A stretch of DNA of 64,000 nucleotides from VXYL01 sp965116345 (GTDB taxonomy: Bacteria; Pseudomonadota; Gammaproteobacteria; Pseudomonadales; Azotimanducaceae), in the NCBI GenBank assembly GCA_965116345.1, contig OZ220680.1, positions 992,001 through 1,056,000 on the forward strand, in the 5' to 3' direction. This document shows positions 63,857 through 64,000 of the stretch, in pieces. The number at the start of each line of letters is the position of its first letter. Position 1 is the stretch's first letter. The notes under the pieces were generated by a model, which was given only the letters and a program-made list of their open reading frames with translations, did no database searches and was not told the DNA's origin. The translations under genes and the position numbers were made by a program.

Positions 63857-64000
63857 TGTGAGGGAAATGCGGGCAGTTGCGTCTATCTGTCCAAGGCCCA
63901 ACGGGCCCGGGGGATCGAAAGACGTACCGCAACGACGACTCGGAAGCAGATGGCGGACCATACTCCGCCTCAACACGCGACACGGCCGACCGCGGCACCA

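Overview
The window is GC-rich DNA with dense, short-spaced genes. Housekeeping genes (cysS, lipA, surE, a uvrA-family gene), a FecI/FecR-type sigma/anti-sigma pair, a hipBA-type pair and a lipoprotein point to a Gram-negative proteobacterium, most likely an uncultured gammaproteobacterium. That placement is inferred from gene content; there is no rRNA or tRNA in the window to anchor it.

Layout. 1-9302: end of an acyl-CoA dehydrogenase, a small two-gene unit (one gene frameshifted), a TPP-dependent acetolactate-synthase-like enzyme, MOSC and peroxiredoxin genes, then an ABC ATPase / FtsX-type permease / DUF3299 operon whose permease carries a long His/Asp-rich loop, and an HNH endonuclease. 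9391-24540: M20 peptidase, frameshifted cysS, lipA, hipBA with paired operators, two PhyH dioxygenases, a rifampicin-phosphotransferase-like enzyme, a small membrane protein, a DsbA-like isomerase and a UvrA-family ATPase. 24830-34585: a defence-island-like block on the minus strand with DUF6361, phospholipase-D nuclease, SNF2-type helicase and AlbA_2/HATPase genes in tight array, bordered by gene remnants. 34698-48572: two more PhyH dioxygenases with an oxidoreductase and surE, a 42-residue membrane protein with its own terminator, a two-subunit ABC exporter downstream of a truncated phosphotransferase, an AbrB/PIN pair with a tandem-repeat N-terminus, a sulfatase and a second (frameshifted) phosphotransferase-like gene. 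48573-57799: a gene-poor, repeat-rich mobile region with an inverted integrase fragment, an orphan secreted protein, an HTH/tyrosine-recombinase/zinc-ribbon set and a P4-type integrase. 57800-64000: HAD hydrolase, DEAD-box helicase with a zinc ribbon, lipoprotein, VOC-like protein and the sigma/FecR pair.

Dispersed repeats. Three full copies and one partial copy of a 157-bp element made of five consecutive hairpins and bounded by CTAG sit between genes. A separate 287-bp element with 34-bp terminal inverted repeats, also bounded by CTAG, lies between cysS and the peptidase gene. Neither matches a repeat I can name.

Reading frames of three otherwise well-conserved genes (SnoaL-like, cysS, second phosphotransferase) are each broken by what looks like one missing base in a short homopolymer. 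This may reflect consensus sequence error rather than real gene decay.
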